Assembly (NCBI RefSeq): GCF_008704855.1
Contig: NZ_CP023691.1
Coordinates: 5,766,001-5,830,000 of the forward strand
Reading direction: 5' to 3'
DNA: 64,000 nt
Source: Streptomyces platensis
Lineage (GTDB): Bacteria; Actinomycetota; Actinomycetes; Streptomycetales; Streptomycetaceae
The notes under the pieces are model-generated. The model saw nothing but the letters and a program-made list of their open reading frames with translations, had not been told where the DNA came from and did no database searches. Positions within the stretch are counted from its first letter, which is position 1. Each line of letters opens with the position of its first letter. A program made the position numbers and the translations under genes. Positions 1 through 7,974 of this stretch are shown piece after piece.

Positions 1-231
1 TGCGTATGTCTGCTACGCGCCGCAAAAGAGGGCGGTCGGTTTGGAGCCGATCGGGCCACCGACCGGGCATCCGCTTCGTGGAACGACCCACCGATACTCG
101 GCAGGTCCAAATACCACTGTACCCCGGATATGGCGCACCCATCCGAAGGCTTGTATGAGTGAGGAATACATCACGGCCCGGTCCGGCGCCCGAGCGCCCG
201 CTACGACCGTCGTTCGTACGGGGGAACGGCA
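1..231. other. Upstream region without a recognisable gene
   Basis: No ORF with Streptomyces-like codon use starts here; the long reading frame on the minus strand across it is the shadow of the ferritin-like gene. The stretch is less GC-rich than the flanking genes around 90-180 and probably holds the promoter of the gene at 232, but I cannot pick a convincing -35/-10 pair. Confidence 0.5.
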
Positions 232-1020
232 GTGGCTGACCAGGGCCTTCCCCCAGCCGCCGAGCGGGCTATTGTGCCGGTCATGGGAACGCCTGACAAC
301 GCCGCGGCTGACGCGCAAGAACACACCGGGATCGCCGCCCAGGACTGGGCGCAGGCATCCGCCGACCCGCAGTACCGGGCCGCCGTGATCGACCTGCTCG
401 GCGCGCTCGCCTACGGCGAGCTGTCCGCCTTCGAGCGCCTGGCGGAGGACGCCAAGCTCGCGCCGACGATGGACGACAAGGCCGAACTGGCCAAGATGGC
501 CTCGGCAGAGTTCCACCACTTCGAGCGGCTGCGGGAGCGGCTCGCACAGATCGAGGCGGAGCCGAACGAGGCGATGGAGCCGTTCGCCGCCGCCCTGGAC
601 GAGTTCCACCGCCAGACCGCCCCGTCGGACTGGCTGGAGGGCCTGGTCAAGGCCTATGTGGGCGACTCGATCGCCAGTGACTTCTACCGCGAGGTCGCGG
701 CCCGCCTGGACTCCGACACCCGTGGCCTGGTGCTGGCCGTGCTGGACGACACCGGACATGCCACGTTCGCCGTGGAGAAGGTGCGCGCGGCCATCGAGGC
801 CGAGCCGCGGGTCGGCGGACGGCTGGCCCTGTGGGCGCGCCGGCTGATGGGTGAGGCGCTCTCGCAGGCGCAGCGGGTGGTCGCGGACCGCGACGCGCTC
901 TCCACGATGCTGGTGGGCGGTGTCGCCGACGGCTTCGACCTGGCCGAGGTGGGCCGGATGTTCTCGCGGATCACCGAGGCACACACCAAGCGGATGGCGG
1001 CGCTGGGGCTCGCGGCCTGA
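232..1020 (+). CDS. Ferritin-like fold protein (MiaE-like)
   Basis: The 262-residue protein is an all-helical, soluble ferritin-like domain. Possible di-metal ligands are Glu63, the ExxH at Glu93/His96, and a DxxH at Asp173/His176, where a second ExxH would be usual in MiaE-type tRNA hydroxylases. Such proteins bind two irons and activate oxygen; the substrate of the actinobacterial family is unknown to me. The GTG at 232 follows a GGGGGAA ribosome site; an ATG at 283 is a possible shorter start. The gene stands alone, with a small membrane protein gene running towards it from the right. The fold is reasonably sure; the tRNA-hydroxylase function is only a family resemblance. Confidence 0.8.
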   Translation: MADQGLPPAAERAIVPVMGTPDNAAADAQEHTGIAAQDWAQASADPQYRAAVIDLLGALAYGELSAFERLAEDAKLAPTMDDKAELAKMASAEFHHFERLRERLAQIEAEPNEAMEPFAAALDEFHRQTAPSDWLEGLVKAYVGDSIASDFYREVAARLDSDTRGLVLAVLDDTGHATFAVEKVRAAIEAEPRVGGRLALWARRLMGEALSQAQRVVADRDALSTMLVGGVADGFDLAEVGRMFSRITEAHTKRMAALGLAA

Positions 1021-1044
1021 CGCCGGGCCGGGGTGCCGGGCGGT

Positions 1045-1335
1045 TCAGGCCGTCCGGTGCCCCTTCAGCGCCGGGGCCGGCCGCCGAAGACGCCGGTGCG
1101 GCGGGCGCACCAGGACCGACAGCAGCGCCGCCCCCACGGCGACCGACGCGAACATCACCTGGACGGGATACCCCGGGCCGAGGATCGCGCGGGTCAGCAC
1201 GGCGCCGAGGAGCGCGGCGACCGGGCCCGTCGCGAGCGTGAGGGTGCGCGACGGGAAGCGGTCGGGCAGCCATCGCGTCGCGGACAGGGCGATGACAAAG
1301 CCGATGAGCAGGGCACCGAGCGCTTCCCAGATCAT
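1045..1335 (-). CDS. Small integral membrane protein
   Basis: The 96-residue protein has about three hydrophobic segments (residues 3-20, 33-52 and 58-78) and a basic C-terminal tail with several Arg residues, so the tail is probably cytoplasmic. I chose the ATG at 1335 because GGGAGGGAACAGC precedes it; a longer frame to 1416 has no hydrophobic or conserved extra part. It converges with the ferritin-like gene 24 bases away. I do not recognise a family beyond generic Streptomyces membrane proteins and assign no function. Confidence 0.65.
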   Translation of the reverse strand: MIWEALGALLIGFVIALSATRWLPDRFPSRTLTLATGPVAALLGAVLTRAILGPGYPVQVMFASVAVGAALLSVLVRPPHRRLRRPAPALKGHRTA

Positions 1336-1539
1336 GCTGTTCCCTCCCGCGTGACAACGCCGACCGGACGAACAAATCGGTCGTAGGCGGTCGTACCCAG
1401 GGGGCACCGGCAGCAACCCTCCCCGCGCCGGTCCGCTGCCTGATCAGCCCAGCCGAACCGACTCGAACGGTCTGATCTGCGCAAATACGGCGCCTGGGGA
1501 CTCGGAGCGATGCGCGGCCGGGCCCGGAAGCGACAGGAA

Positions 1540-1582
1540 AAAGGCGGCGGCCCGGAGAGGGAATCTCCGGGCCGCCGCCTTT
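1540..1582 (-). terminator. Rho-independent terminator after DUF3107 gene
   Basis: A perfect 19-bp inverted repeat (1540-1558 with 1564-1582) encloses a 5-nt loop. Read on the minus strand it ends in CTTTTTCC, so it terminates the gene ending at 1618. Confidence 0.85.
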
Positions 1583-1617
1583 GTCACCTTGCGGGCACCG
1601 TGGTCGGCGCCCCGTGC

Positions 1618-1845
1618 TCAGAGCGCGCCGAAACCGACCTTGCGGGCGGTCGGCTCGCCGATCTCCACGTAGGCCAGCCGGTCCGCCGGGACCAGGACCT
1701 TGCGACCGTGGTCGTCCACCAGGCTCAGCAGCTGTGACTTGCCGCCCAGCGCGTCGGACACGGCGCTCTCGACCTCTTCGGCAGACTGCCCGCTCTCCAG
1801 AATGATCTCGCGGGGCGCGTGCTGCACGCCGATCTTGACCTCCAC
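1618..1845 (-). CDS. DUF3107 family protein
   Basis: A 75-residue protein beginning VEVKIGVQHAPREI and ending KVGFGAL, typical of the actinobacterial DUF3107 family (M. tuberculosis Rv3208A, known as TB9.4). It is small and soluble, and its function is unknown. The GTG at 1845 is preceded by GGAGGGACAAAAGCC; the longer frame to 1926 runs through a hairpin and is not coding. It lies just downstream of the TetR gene in the same direction, as its mycobacterial counterpart lies beside Rv3208, so the pair is an ancient neighbourhood. A strong terminator follows. Confidence 0.9.
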   Translation of the reverse strand: MEVKIGVQHAPREIILESGQSAEEVESAVSDALGGKSQLLSLVDDHGRKVLVPADRLAYVEIGEPTARKVGFGAL

Positions 1846-1874
1846 GGCTTTTGTCCCTCCGACGGTCTGGGGGT

Positions 1875-1892
1875 CCCCAGCCTCAGCTGGGG
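1875..1892. repeat. Hairpin between TetR and DUF3107 genes
   Basis: CCCCAGC (1875-1881) pairs with GCTGGGG (1886-1892) around CTCA, embedded in G/C runs of the GGGGGTCCCC type common between Streptomyces genes. It could weaken read-through from the TetR gene into the DUF3107 gene. Confidence 0.5.
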
Positions 1893-2002
1893 GGGGAAGC
1901 GCGGTGATCCGCGCCGTACGCAGCACACATTAGCCCGGTACGGGGACGCACAGGACGCCATGGGCCACGCCCGCAGCGAACAGGGGCGGTGCGGGAACAG
2001 GG

Positions 2003-2644
2003 TCAGTGCGGCTCGGTGCCCTGGAGCGGGAAGCCGGCGATGCCCTTCCAGGCGAGCGATGTCAGCAGCTGCACCGCGGTGTCCCGCGGGACCTTGCTCT
2101 CCGACGACAGCCAGTAGCGCGCCACCACCTGGGAAACCCCGCCCAGGCCCACGGCCAGCAGCATCGACTCGTCCTGCGACAGCCCGGTGTCCTCGGCGAT
2201 CACCGCGCTTATGGCCTCGGCGCACTCCAGCGACACCTTGTCCACCCGCTCACGGACCGCCGGGTCATTGGTGAGGTCCGACTCGAACACCAGCCGGAAG
2301 GCGCCGCCCGGGTCCTCCACGTACGCGAAGTAGGCGTCCATCGTCGCCGCGACCCGCTGCTTGTTGTCGGTCGTCGACGCCAGCGCCGCGCGTACCGACT
2401 GGAGCAGGGACTCGCAGTGCTGGTCGAGCAGGGCGAGGTAGAGCTCCAGCTTGCCCGGGAAGTGCTGGTAGAGCACCGGCTTGCTGACGCCTGCCCGCTC
2501 GGCGATGTCGTCCATCGCGGCCGCGTGGTAGCCCTGCGCGACAAACACTTCCTGGGCGGCGCCCAGAAGCTGGTTGCGCCGGGCTCTACGTGGCAGGCGT
2601 GTGCCCCGCGGGCGCGTCGCCTCGGTCTGCTCGATGGCGCTCAC
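2003..2644 (-). CDS. TetR family regulator (FasR/Rv3208-like by context)
   Basis: The 213-residue protein has an N-terminal TetR helix-turn-helix (about residues 22-68, with MDDIAERAGVSKPVLYQHF) and a C-terminal ligand/dimer domain. It starts at the GTG at 2644, behind GGGAGGCAGC. In mycobacteria the regulator next to the DUF3107 gene is Rv3208 (FasR), which controls fatty-acid synthase genes. The shared gene order suggests orthology, but streptomycetes are known to control fatty-acid synthesis with an unrelated FasR, so the target here is an inference. A basic N-terminal extension (LPRRARRNQ) precedes the helix-turn-helix. Confidence 0.85.
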   Translation of the reverse strand: MSAIEQTEATRPRGTRLPRRARRNQLLGAAQEVFVAQGYHAAAMDDIAERAGVSKPVLYQHFPGKLELYLALLDQHCESLLQSVRAALASTTDNKQRVAATMDAYFAYVEDPGGAFRLVFESDLTNDPAVRERVDKVSLECAEAISAVIAEDTGLSQDESMLLAVGLGGVSQVVARYWLSSESKVPRDTAVQLLTSLAWKGIAGFPLQGTEPH

Positions 2645-2792
2645 GCTGCCTCCCAGAAATCGTTCCGTATGCGGCCTGTACAAGGTGGTGCACCGCGCCC
2701 GCCATCGTACTTTTGGGTAACCCGGCTGTGCGCGGTCCGGGCCCAGAATTTATGCCCGACCCCGGTGCCGGAAGCCGACATAACGCCCCAGG

Positions 2793-3011
2793 TCATCGGT
2801 ATTCGTCTTCGTTGAGCTCCACGATGCGGGCCTGTTCGGCGCGATCCGCCTCGTTCGCGGAGTCCGGGTCGACGGTGGCCGGCGGCTCGTCGCGGTGCGG
2901 AGTGACGTCGGTGTACTGCTCCGCCGCGTCCGCTTCCGGCGCCTCGACATCGAACTCCGTGGCGTCGCTCTCGTCCTCGAAGGTATCCGGGTCTGTCGGG
3001 TCGACGCGCAT
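2793..3011 (-). CDS. Small acidic hypothetical protein
   Basis: A 72-residue, strongly acidic, probably disordered protein with many Asp and Glu residues, no cysteine and no membrane segment; the end ARIVELNEDEYR is its least simple part. AAGGGAGCCACC precedes the ATG at 3011. It is transcribed divergently from the hydrolase gene at 3181. I do not recognise a function. Confidence 0.65.
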   Translation of the reverse strand: MRVDPTDPDTFEDESDATEFDVEAPEADAAEQYTDVTPHRDEPPATVDPDSANEADRAEQARIVELNEDEYR

Positions 3012-3126
3012 GGTGGCTCCCTTTCTCACGTGCTCGCTTCGACGGCTGTGCCTGGCATGACAGCAGGGGCCGGGGCGGCTGCCCTCGACTACGAGCGTAG
3101 GAGAGTGGCCGCGGCAGCGCGATGCG

Positions 3127-3146
3127 GTGTGTGACCGCGGACACAC
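3127..3146. promoter_or_regulatory. Inverted repeat GTGTGT-N8-ACACAC
   Basis: A perfect 6+6 palindrome lies in the divergent promoter region between 2793-3011 and the hydrolase gene, about 23 bases upstream of the likely -10 of the latter. It has the size and place of a repressor operator. No cognate regulator can be named. Confidence 0.35.
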
Positions 3147-3168
3147 GATCGGGGGTGTGATCGTCTCG

Positions 3169-3174
3169 TAACAT
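3169..3174 (+). promoter_or_regulatory. -10 box of leaderless promoter
   Basis: TAACAT is followed by six bases and then the ATG at 3181. There is no ribosome site, so transcription probably starts at the start codon. Confidence 0.55.
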
Positions 3175-3180
3175 CGACCC

Positions 3181-4203
3181 ATGTCTTCGACCGAGTCGCC
3201 GGACACCGCGACCGCCGCCCTCCCGGTGCCCCCGGCCGGCCCCGGCCGGCACGGCGCGGCGGAGACGGTGCACACCGTGGCCCTGCCGGGTCTGACGCTG
3301 ACCGTACGGGCACCCGTCGGATCGCCCGCGCCCCAGGGCGGCGGCGCGGAGACCGGCACCGGACGGGACCGCGAGCCCGCGCTCTACGTCCACGGCCTCG
3401 GCGGCTCCTCACAGAACTGGTCGGACCTGATGCCGCTGCTCGCCGACCGGGTGGACGGCGAGGCGATCGACCTGCCCGGCTTCGGGCACTCCCCGCCGCC
3501 GGACGACGGCAATTACTCGGTCTCCGCGCAGGCCCGCGCGGTCATCCGCTACCTCGACGCGGCCGGGCGCGGCCCCGTCCACCTCATCGGCAACTCCATG
3601 GGCGGTGCCGCCGCCACCCGCGTCGCGGCCGTGCGCCCCGATCTCGTCCGCACCCTGACGCTGATCTCCCCGGCGCTGCCCGAGCTGCGCCCGCAGCTGA
3701 CGGCGGTCCCCACGGCGCTGCTCGCGGTGCCCGGCATCACCGGGCTCTTCGGCCGGCTCACCCATGACTGGACGCCCGAGCGCCGCACCCGCGAGGTGCT
3801 GGCGCTCTGCTACGGCGACCCCGGCCGGGTCAGTCCGGAAGGGTTCAACGCCGCGGTCGACGAATACGCGCGACGGCTGGAACTCCCGTACTTCTGGGAG
3901 GTCATGGAGCGCTCGGCGCGCGGTCTGGTGAACGCGTACACGCTGGGCGGACAACATAATTTGTGGCGTCAGGCAGAGAGAGTGCTCGCCCCCACCCTTC
4001 TCGTCTACGGTGGGCGCGACCGCCTGGTCTCCTTCCGGATGGCGCGGCGGGCGGCCGCGGCGTTCCGCGGTTCGCGACTGCTGACGCTGCCGGAGGCGGG
4101 TCATGTGGCGATGATGGAGTACCCGGAGACAGTGGCGCGGGCCGTCCGCGAACTGCTCGACAGTGACATGACCGATGTGACCGCCGACGCGAGCAGGAGC
4201 TGA
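3181..4203 (+). CDS. Alpha/beta-fold hydrolase
   Basis: The 340-residue hydrolase has the oxyanion-hole motif HGLGGS at residue 71, the nucleophile elbow GNSMGG with Ser139, the acid Asp280 (GGRDR) and the catalytic His308 (EAGHVAMMEYPE). It lacks a signal peptide and is cytoplasmic. The first 60 residues are a Pro/Ala/Gly-rich extension. A lipase-like gene (lipV, Rv3203) sits in the corresponding mycobacterial neighbourhood, so an esterase or lipase role is likely, but the substrate cannot be read. The TAACAT box six bases upstream suggests a leaderless message. The DUF3152 gene follows after 8 bases and is probably co-transcribed. Confidence 0.9.
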   Translation: MSSTESPDTATAALPVPPAGPGRHGAAETVHTVALPGLTLTVRAPVGSPAPQGGGAETGTGRDREPALYVHGLGGSSQNWSDLMPLLADRVDGEAIDLPGFGHSPPPDDGNYSVSAQARAVIRYLDAAGRGPVHLIGNSMGGAAATRVAAVRPDLVRTLTLISPALPELRPQLTAVPTALLAVPGITGLFGRLTHDWTPERRTREVLALCYGDPGRVSPEGFNAAVDEYARRLELPYFWEVMERSARGLVNAYTLGGQHNLWRQAERVLAPTLLVYGGRDRLVSFRMARRAAAAFRGSRLLTLPEAGHVAMMEYPETVARAVRELLDSDMTDVTADASRS

Positions 4204-4211
4204 CGCACCCC

Positions 4212-5654
4212 GTGGGACGCCATAGCCGCCGAGGCCGGCCGGAAACCGCAACGGACACTCCGGAGACGGCCGGTCCGCCCGGTAACGGCCCCTCGGGGGG
4301 CACCTCGCCCGGACCGGGCCGGGGGCGCCGCAGACGCGAGCCGTTCGAGGGCGATGCGGTGCGCGGCGGGCATCCCGAGCAGCGCGAACCGGGCGGCGGC
4401 TGGGGCGAGTTCCCCGGGGCGCCGGCCTCCTCGGCCGTCCCCGGCCAGGGCGGGCCCCGGATCCCCCGGCCGCGAGCGGAGATGCCCGGCGGACCGGCGG
4501 TCGCCGCACCGGGCAGCGGGCCCGGGCCGAAGCGTGAGTATGTGGAGGCCTTCGACGCCCGGACGTACCCGGGCGGGCCGGGAGCCGCGAGCGACCCGGA
4601 CGACGATGTGTTCCGGGCCGGCGCGCCCCGGAAGACGGCGCCGCAGGCCGGGGCGTACGGGCCCGGCGCGGACGGGATGGCTCCCGCCGGCCGGTACACC
4701 GGCCGTTCGGTCGTCTTCGAGCGCGACGCGAGCGACGAGCCGGACCGGCAGACGGGCCCCGGCGCGGACGGCGCGGCGCCGGGCGGCCCCGGGGACCAGG
4801 ACCTGGACGACGAATCCGACGCTGCGGAGTCGCGGCACGGCGCCACGAAGGGCGGCAAGGGCCGGACGTTCACCGGCGCGGCGGCCGCGGCGGTGACCAC
4901 CGTGCTCGCCGTGGTCATCGCGGGCCAGGTCGCCGAGCAGCACAAGGAGGGCGCCGACCCGCAGGCGCGCAGCGGCAACGACCGTACCGACGGGGTCGGC
5001 GACGAGGCCTCCCGGTCGCACGCCAGGCCCACCCAGGACGCCAAGCCCGCCAGTTACGACGAGAAGATGAACCAGGTCTTCCCGCTGGACGCGAGGCTGA
5101 CGGCCACCGGCCGGTTCAAGCCGGTCGGCAGTGCGGCCAAGGCGCCCGGCCAGGGCAAGGTGCTGCGCTATCGCGTCGATGTCGAGGAGGGGCTGTCCCT
5201 GGACGGCGAGCTGTTCGCCGAGGCGGTGCACAAGACCCTCAACGACAGCCGTAGTTGGGCCCACGGCGGGAAGATGGCCTTCCAGCGGGTGGCGTCCGGC
5301 GACGCCGACTTCGTGATCACGCTGGCGAGCCCGGGGACCACCGCGAAGTGGTGCGCCAAGTCGAACCTCGACACCAGCGAGGGCAATGTCTCCTGTGACT
5401 CCGCGGCGACCGAGCGGGTCATGATCAATGCCTACCGGTGGGCCCAGGGCGCCCGGACCTACGGCCACGACAAGATGTACGCCTACCGGCAGATGCTGAT
5501 CAACCACGAGGTCGGCCACCGCCTCGGGCACAACCACGAGTTCTGCTCCCGGCAGGGCGCGCTCGCCCCGGTGATGATGCAGCAGACCAAGTTCCTGACG
5601 ACGGACGGGGCGACCTGCCGGCCCAACGCCTGGCCGTTCCCCACCCAGCGGTGA
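4212..5654 (+). CDS. DUF3152 membrane-anchored metalloprotease-like protein
   Basis: The 480-residue protein has a long Gly/Pro/Arg-rich disordered N-terminus (about 1-215), one membrane helix (about 219-241) and an extracytoplasmic DUF3152 domain. Around residues 430-442 lies HEVGHRLGHNHE, an extended zincin signature HExxHxxGHxH. Cysteines at the end of the domain (CAKSN, EGNVSCDS, EFCSRQ, TCRP) probably form disulfides outside the cell. M. tuberculosis Rv3207c is the family member beside moeZ, matching this context. The GTG at 4212 starts 8 bases after the hydrolase stop. Proteolysis is inferred from the motif; the substrate is unknown. Confidence 0.88.
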   Translation: MGRHSRRGRPETATDTPETAGPPGNGPSGGTSPGPGRGRRRREPFEGDAVRGGHPEQREPGGGWGEFPGAPASSAVPGQGGPRIPRPRAEMPGGPAVAAPGSGPGPKREYVEAFDARTYPGGPGAASDPDDDVFRAGAPRKTAPQAGAYGPGADGMAPAGRYTGRSVVFERDASDEPDRQTGPGADGAAPGGPGDQDLDDESDAAESRHGATKGGKGRTFTGAAAAAVTTVLAVVIAGQVAEQHKEGADPQARSGNDRTDGVGDEASRSHARPTQDAKPASYDEKMNQVFPLDARLTATGRFKPVGSAAKAPGQGKVLRYRVDVEEGLSLDGELFAEAVHKTLNDSRSWAHGGKMAFQRVASGDADFVITLASPGTTAKWCAKSNLDTSEGNVSCDSAATERVMINAYRWAQGARTYGHDKMYAYRQMLINHEVGHRLGHNHEFCSRQGALAPVMMQQTKFLTTDGATCRPNAWPFPTQR

Positions 5655-5752
5655 CCGGACCCCGGCGCCCCCGTGCGCCGGGGAGGGTTCCCGCACTCGC
5701 ATAGCGCGAAGAAACGCCCTTAGGGGCGGAAAGTCACGTGCTTTCACCCCTT

Positions 5753-5790
5753 CCGGTGGCGCGATGGACAACCGTCCATCGCGCCACCGG
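5753..5790 (+). terminator. Strong hairpin after the DUF3152 gene
   Basis: CCGGTGGCGCGATGGAC (5753-5769) pairs perfectly over 17 bp with 5774-5790 around AACC and is followed by CCCCTTTGC. It probably terminates the DUF3152 transcript. A smaller hairpin (CGCCC TTA GGGGCG) lies at about 5715-5728. TAGCTT near 5801 may be the -10 of the next operon. Confidence 0.7.
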
Positions 5791-5875
5791 CCCCTTTGCA
5801 TAGCTTCTTCCTGCCGGTGGCGGCCGTGCCGCCCGGCACACCAGGACGTCGACAGGGGAGGACGGGGGTGCACTC

Positions 5876-7756
5876 ATGCGCATTGGACTACTCACCGAGG
5901 GTGGCTATCCGGATGCGGTCGGTGAGTCGCACGCGTGGTGCGACCGGCTCGTGCGCGGGCTCACCGGCCATGACTTCGAGGTCTACGCCCTGAGCACGGA
6001 CCCCCGCCAGGAAGCACGGCCCCGGACCGCACTGCCGGAACACGTACGCCTGGTGCGCCGCGCCCCCCTGTGGGGCGACTTCCCCGCCGGGCGCCGACGG
6101 GCCGCCGCGGAGCGCAAGGGCCGTAGCCCCGGCCGCCGCGAACGGCGCCGCTTCGCCGAGCGGTTCGGCGATCTCGTGACGGCCTTCGCCACGGTGCCCG
6201 ACGGGGGCGGGCCGGCCGGCGGTCCGCCAAGTGCCCCCGATGCGTCCGTGAGCTGGAAGGCGGACCGTTTCGCCACCGGTCTCTACGGACTCGCCGAACT
6301 CGCCCGCGAACAGGGCGGACTGCCCGCGCTGCTGCACTCCGAGGCCGCCGTACGCATCCTGGAAGCCGTCTGCCACGGCCCCCGCGCGCTGCCCGCCGCC
6401 CAGGGCGCGCAGGTCAACGATCTGCTGGCGGTCACCGACCGGCTCGAACTCGCGCTCCGGCCGCTGTCCCTGGACTGGTACGGCGACCGGCACGCCCCCG
6501 GCCTGGGGGGAGTGGACCTCTGCCATGCCACCTCCGGGGGCGCGGCCGCCCTCCCCGGGCTGCTGGCCAAGCGCTTCTTCGGCACCCCGCTCCTGGTCAC
6601 CGAGTACGGCGTCCGGCTGCGCGAGCACTACCTGGCCCGCGCCGCCGCGCCGCTGAGCGTGCCGGTGCGCGCGCTGCTCGCCGCCTTCCAGGGCGCGCTG
6701 GCCGCCGAGACATACGCCCAGGCCGCCCTGATCACCCCCGGCAACACCCACGCGCGGCGCTGGCAGGAGCGCTGCGGCGCCGACCGCGCCCGGCTGCGCA
6801 CGGTCTACCCGGGCATGGACGCCGCCCCGTTCGCCGCGGTCGCGGACGCCGCCCCGGACGACTCCACGACGCTGGTGTGGGTCGGCACGGTGGAGCCCGC
6901 CAAGGACCTCATCGCGCTGCTGCACGCCTTCGCCGAGGTCCGCAGGGCGGAGCCGGCGGCCACCCTGCGGATCATCGGCGGGACCGGCCGCGACCCCCGG
7001 GCGCCCGGGTATCTCGCGCACTGCCGGGCGCTGGCCGCCCAGCTCTTCCCCGACGAGGCGGCCGACGCCCGCACCGTCGGGGAGAGCCCGGTCAGCTTCG
7101 AGGAGATCGGCAGCCCCGACCTGCCGGTCCTGGCGGACGCCTACGCCTCCGGTGCGGTGGTGGTGCTCTCCAGCGTCATCGAGGGCTTTCCGCGCTCCCT
7201 GGTGGAGGCGATGTTCTGCGGCCGCGCCACGGTGTCGACCGACACCGGCGCGGTCTGCGAAGTCATCGGCGGCACCGGTCTGGTCGTCCCGCCGCGCAAC
7301 CCCCGCGCGCTGGCCGCGGCCTGCACGGCGCTGCTCGCCGACCCCGACCGCAGGGCCCGGCTGGGCGCGGCGGCCCGCGCCCGGGCGCTGGAACTGTTCA
7401 CCGTCGAGCAGAACATCGCGGCATTTCGTGGCATCTACCTGGAGCTGATCTCGCACGCCCCGGCCCGCCCGTCCGCCTGCCGCACACAGGACGTGCACGG
7501 GGTCCCGCGCCCGTTCGCCCGCCCCGCGGAGTCCCATGTCCCCGGCCGCTGGGCCGCGACCGGCACGGCTACCAGGGCGGTCATCGCGCCGGCCGGCCGG
7601 ACGCCGAGCTGGGCGGCGTCCGGGGCCGGGCAGTCCGCCGCGGTACCGGGCGAGGCCGGGGGAGGGGGCGCTGTCCGGGACGCGGGACAGGCCGTGAGAC
7701 GTGAGGACTCGGCGAGCCATCAGGCGTGGCCGGTGCGAGGGAGAGAGCAATGGTGA
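5876..7756 (+). CDS. GT4 family glycosyltransferase (DUF3492/PelF-like)
   Basis: The 626-residue cytoplasmic GT-B enzyme opens with MRIGLLTEGGYP, the DUF3492-type N-terminus seen in PelF-like glycosyltransferases. It has a GT4 C-terminal half with VWVGTVEPAKD (about 335) and the E-x7-E donor motif in EGFPRSLVEAM near residue 434. The last 100 residues or so are low-complexity Ala/Gly/Arg-rich and probably a tail. It would transfer a sugar from a nucleotide donor to a growing glycan. Its stop overlaps the next start (ATGGTGA), so it leads a translationally coupled group with a membrane protein and an epimerase, which points to a surface polysaccharide. No classical secretion or polymerase gene is present beside it. 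Confidence 0.88.
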   Translation: MRIGLLTEGGYPDAVGESHAWCDRLVRGLTGHDFEVYALSTDPRQEARPRTALPEHVRLVRRAPLWGDFPAGRRRAAAERKGRSPGRRERRRFAERFGDLVTAFATVPDGGGPAGGPPSAPDASVSWKADRFATGLYGLAELAREQGGLPALLHSEAAVRILEAVCHGPRALPAAQGAQVNDLLAVTDRLELALRPLSLDWYGDRHAPGLGGVDLCHATSGGAAALPGLLAKRFFGTPLLVTEYGVRLREHYLARAAAPLSVPVRALLAAFQGALAAETYAQAALITPGNTHARRWQERCGADRARLRTVYPGMDAAPFAAVADAAPDDSTTLVWVGTVEPAKDLIALLHAFAEVRRAEPAATLRIIGGTGRDPRAPGYLAHCRALAAQLFPDEAADARTVGESPVSFEEIGSPDLPVLADAYASGAVVVLSSVIEGFPRSLVEAMFCGRATVSTDTGAVCEVIGGTGLVVPPRNPRALAAACTALLADPDRRARLGAAARARALELFTVEQNIAAFRGIYLELISHAPARPSACRTQDVHGVPRPFARPAESHVPGRWAATGTATRAVIAPAGRTPSWAASGAGQSAAVPGEAGGGGAVRDAGQAVRREDSASHQAWPVRGREQW

Positions 7757-7974
7757 CCGGTGTACTGGACGTGATCTGTGCGATGGGTGTCGTGGGTGTG
7801 GCACTGGTGACGGGCATGGCGGATGTGGCACACGGCGGCCGCTCTGCCGTCCCCGTCCGCGTCCGCCGCAGCGCCCCGGGCCACCCCGGCCGTCCGCCCC
7901 GGCGCCGTACCGCGCATCTCCGCCCCGGCCCGGACGGCTGTGCGCGGACGTGGGGGAGGGGGAACCGGGGATGA
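7750..7974 (+). CDS. Small linking ORF, one possible membrane segment
   Basis: The 74-codon frame starts inside the end of the glycosyltransferase gene (ATGGTGA) behind GAGGGAGAGAGCA and ends in an ATGA overlap with the following membrane-protein gene. Residues 4-24 (VLDVICAMGVVGVALVTGMA) are hydrophobic; the rest is Arg/Pro-rich. The two overlaps and the ribosome site favour translation, but its composition resembles a shadow frame and it could serve only to couple the flanking genes. I do not recognise it. Confidence 0.4.
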   Translation: MVTGVLDVICAMGVVGVALVTGMADVAHGGRSAVPVRVRRSAPGHPGRPPRRRTAHLRPGPDGCARTWGRGNRG

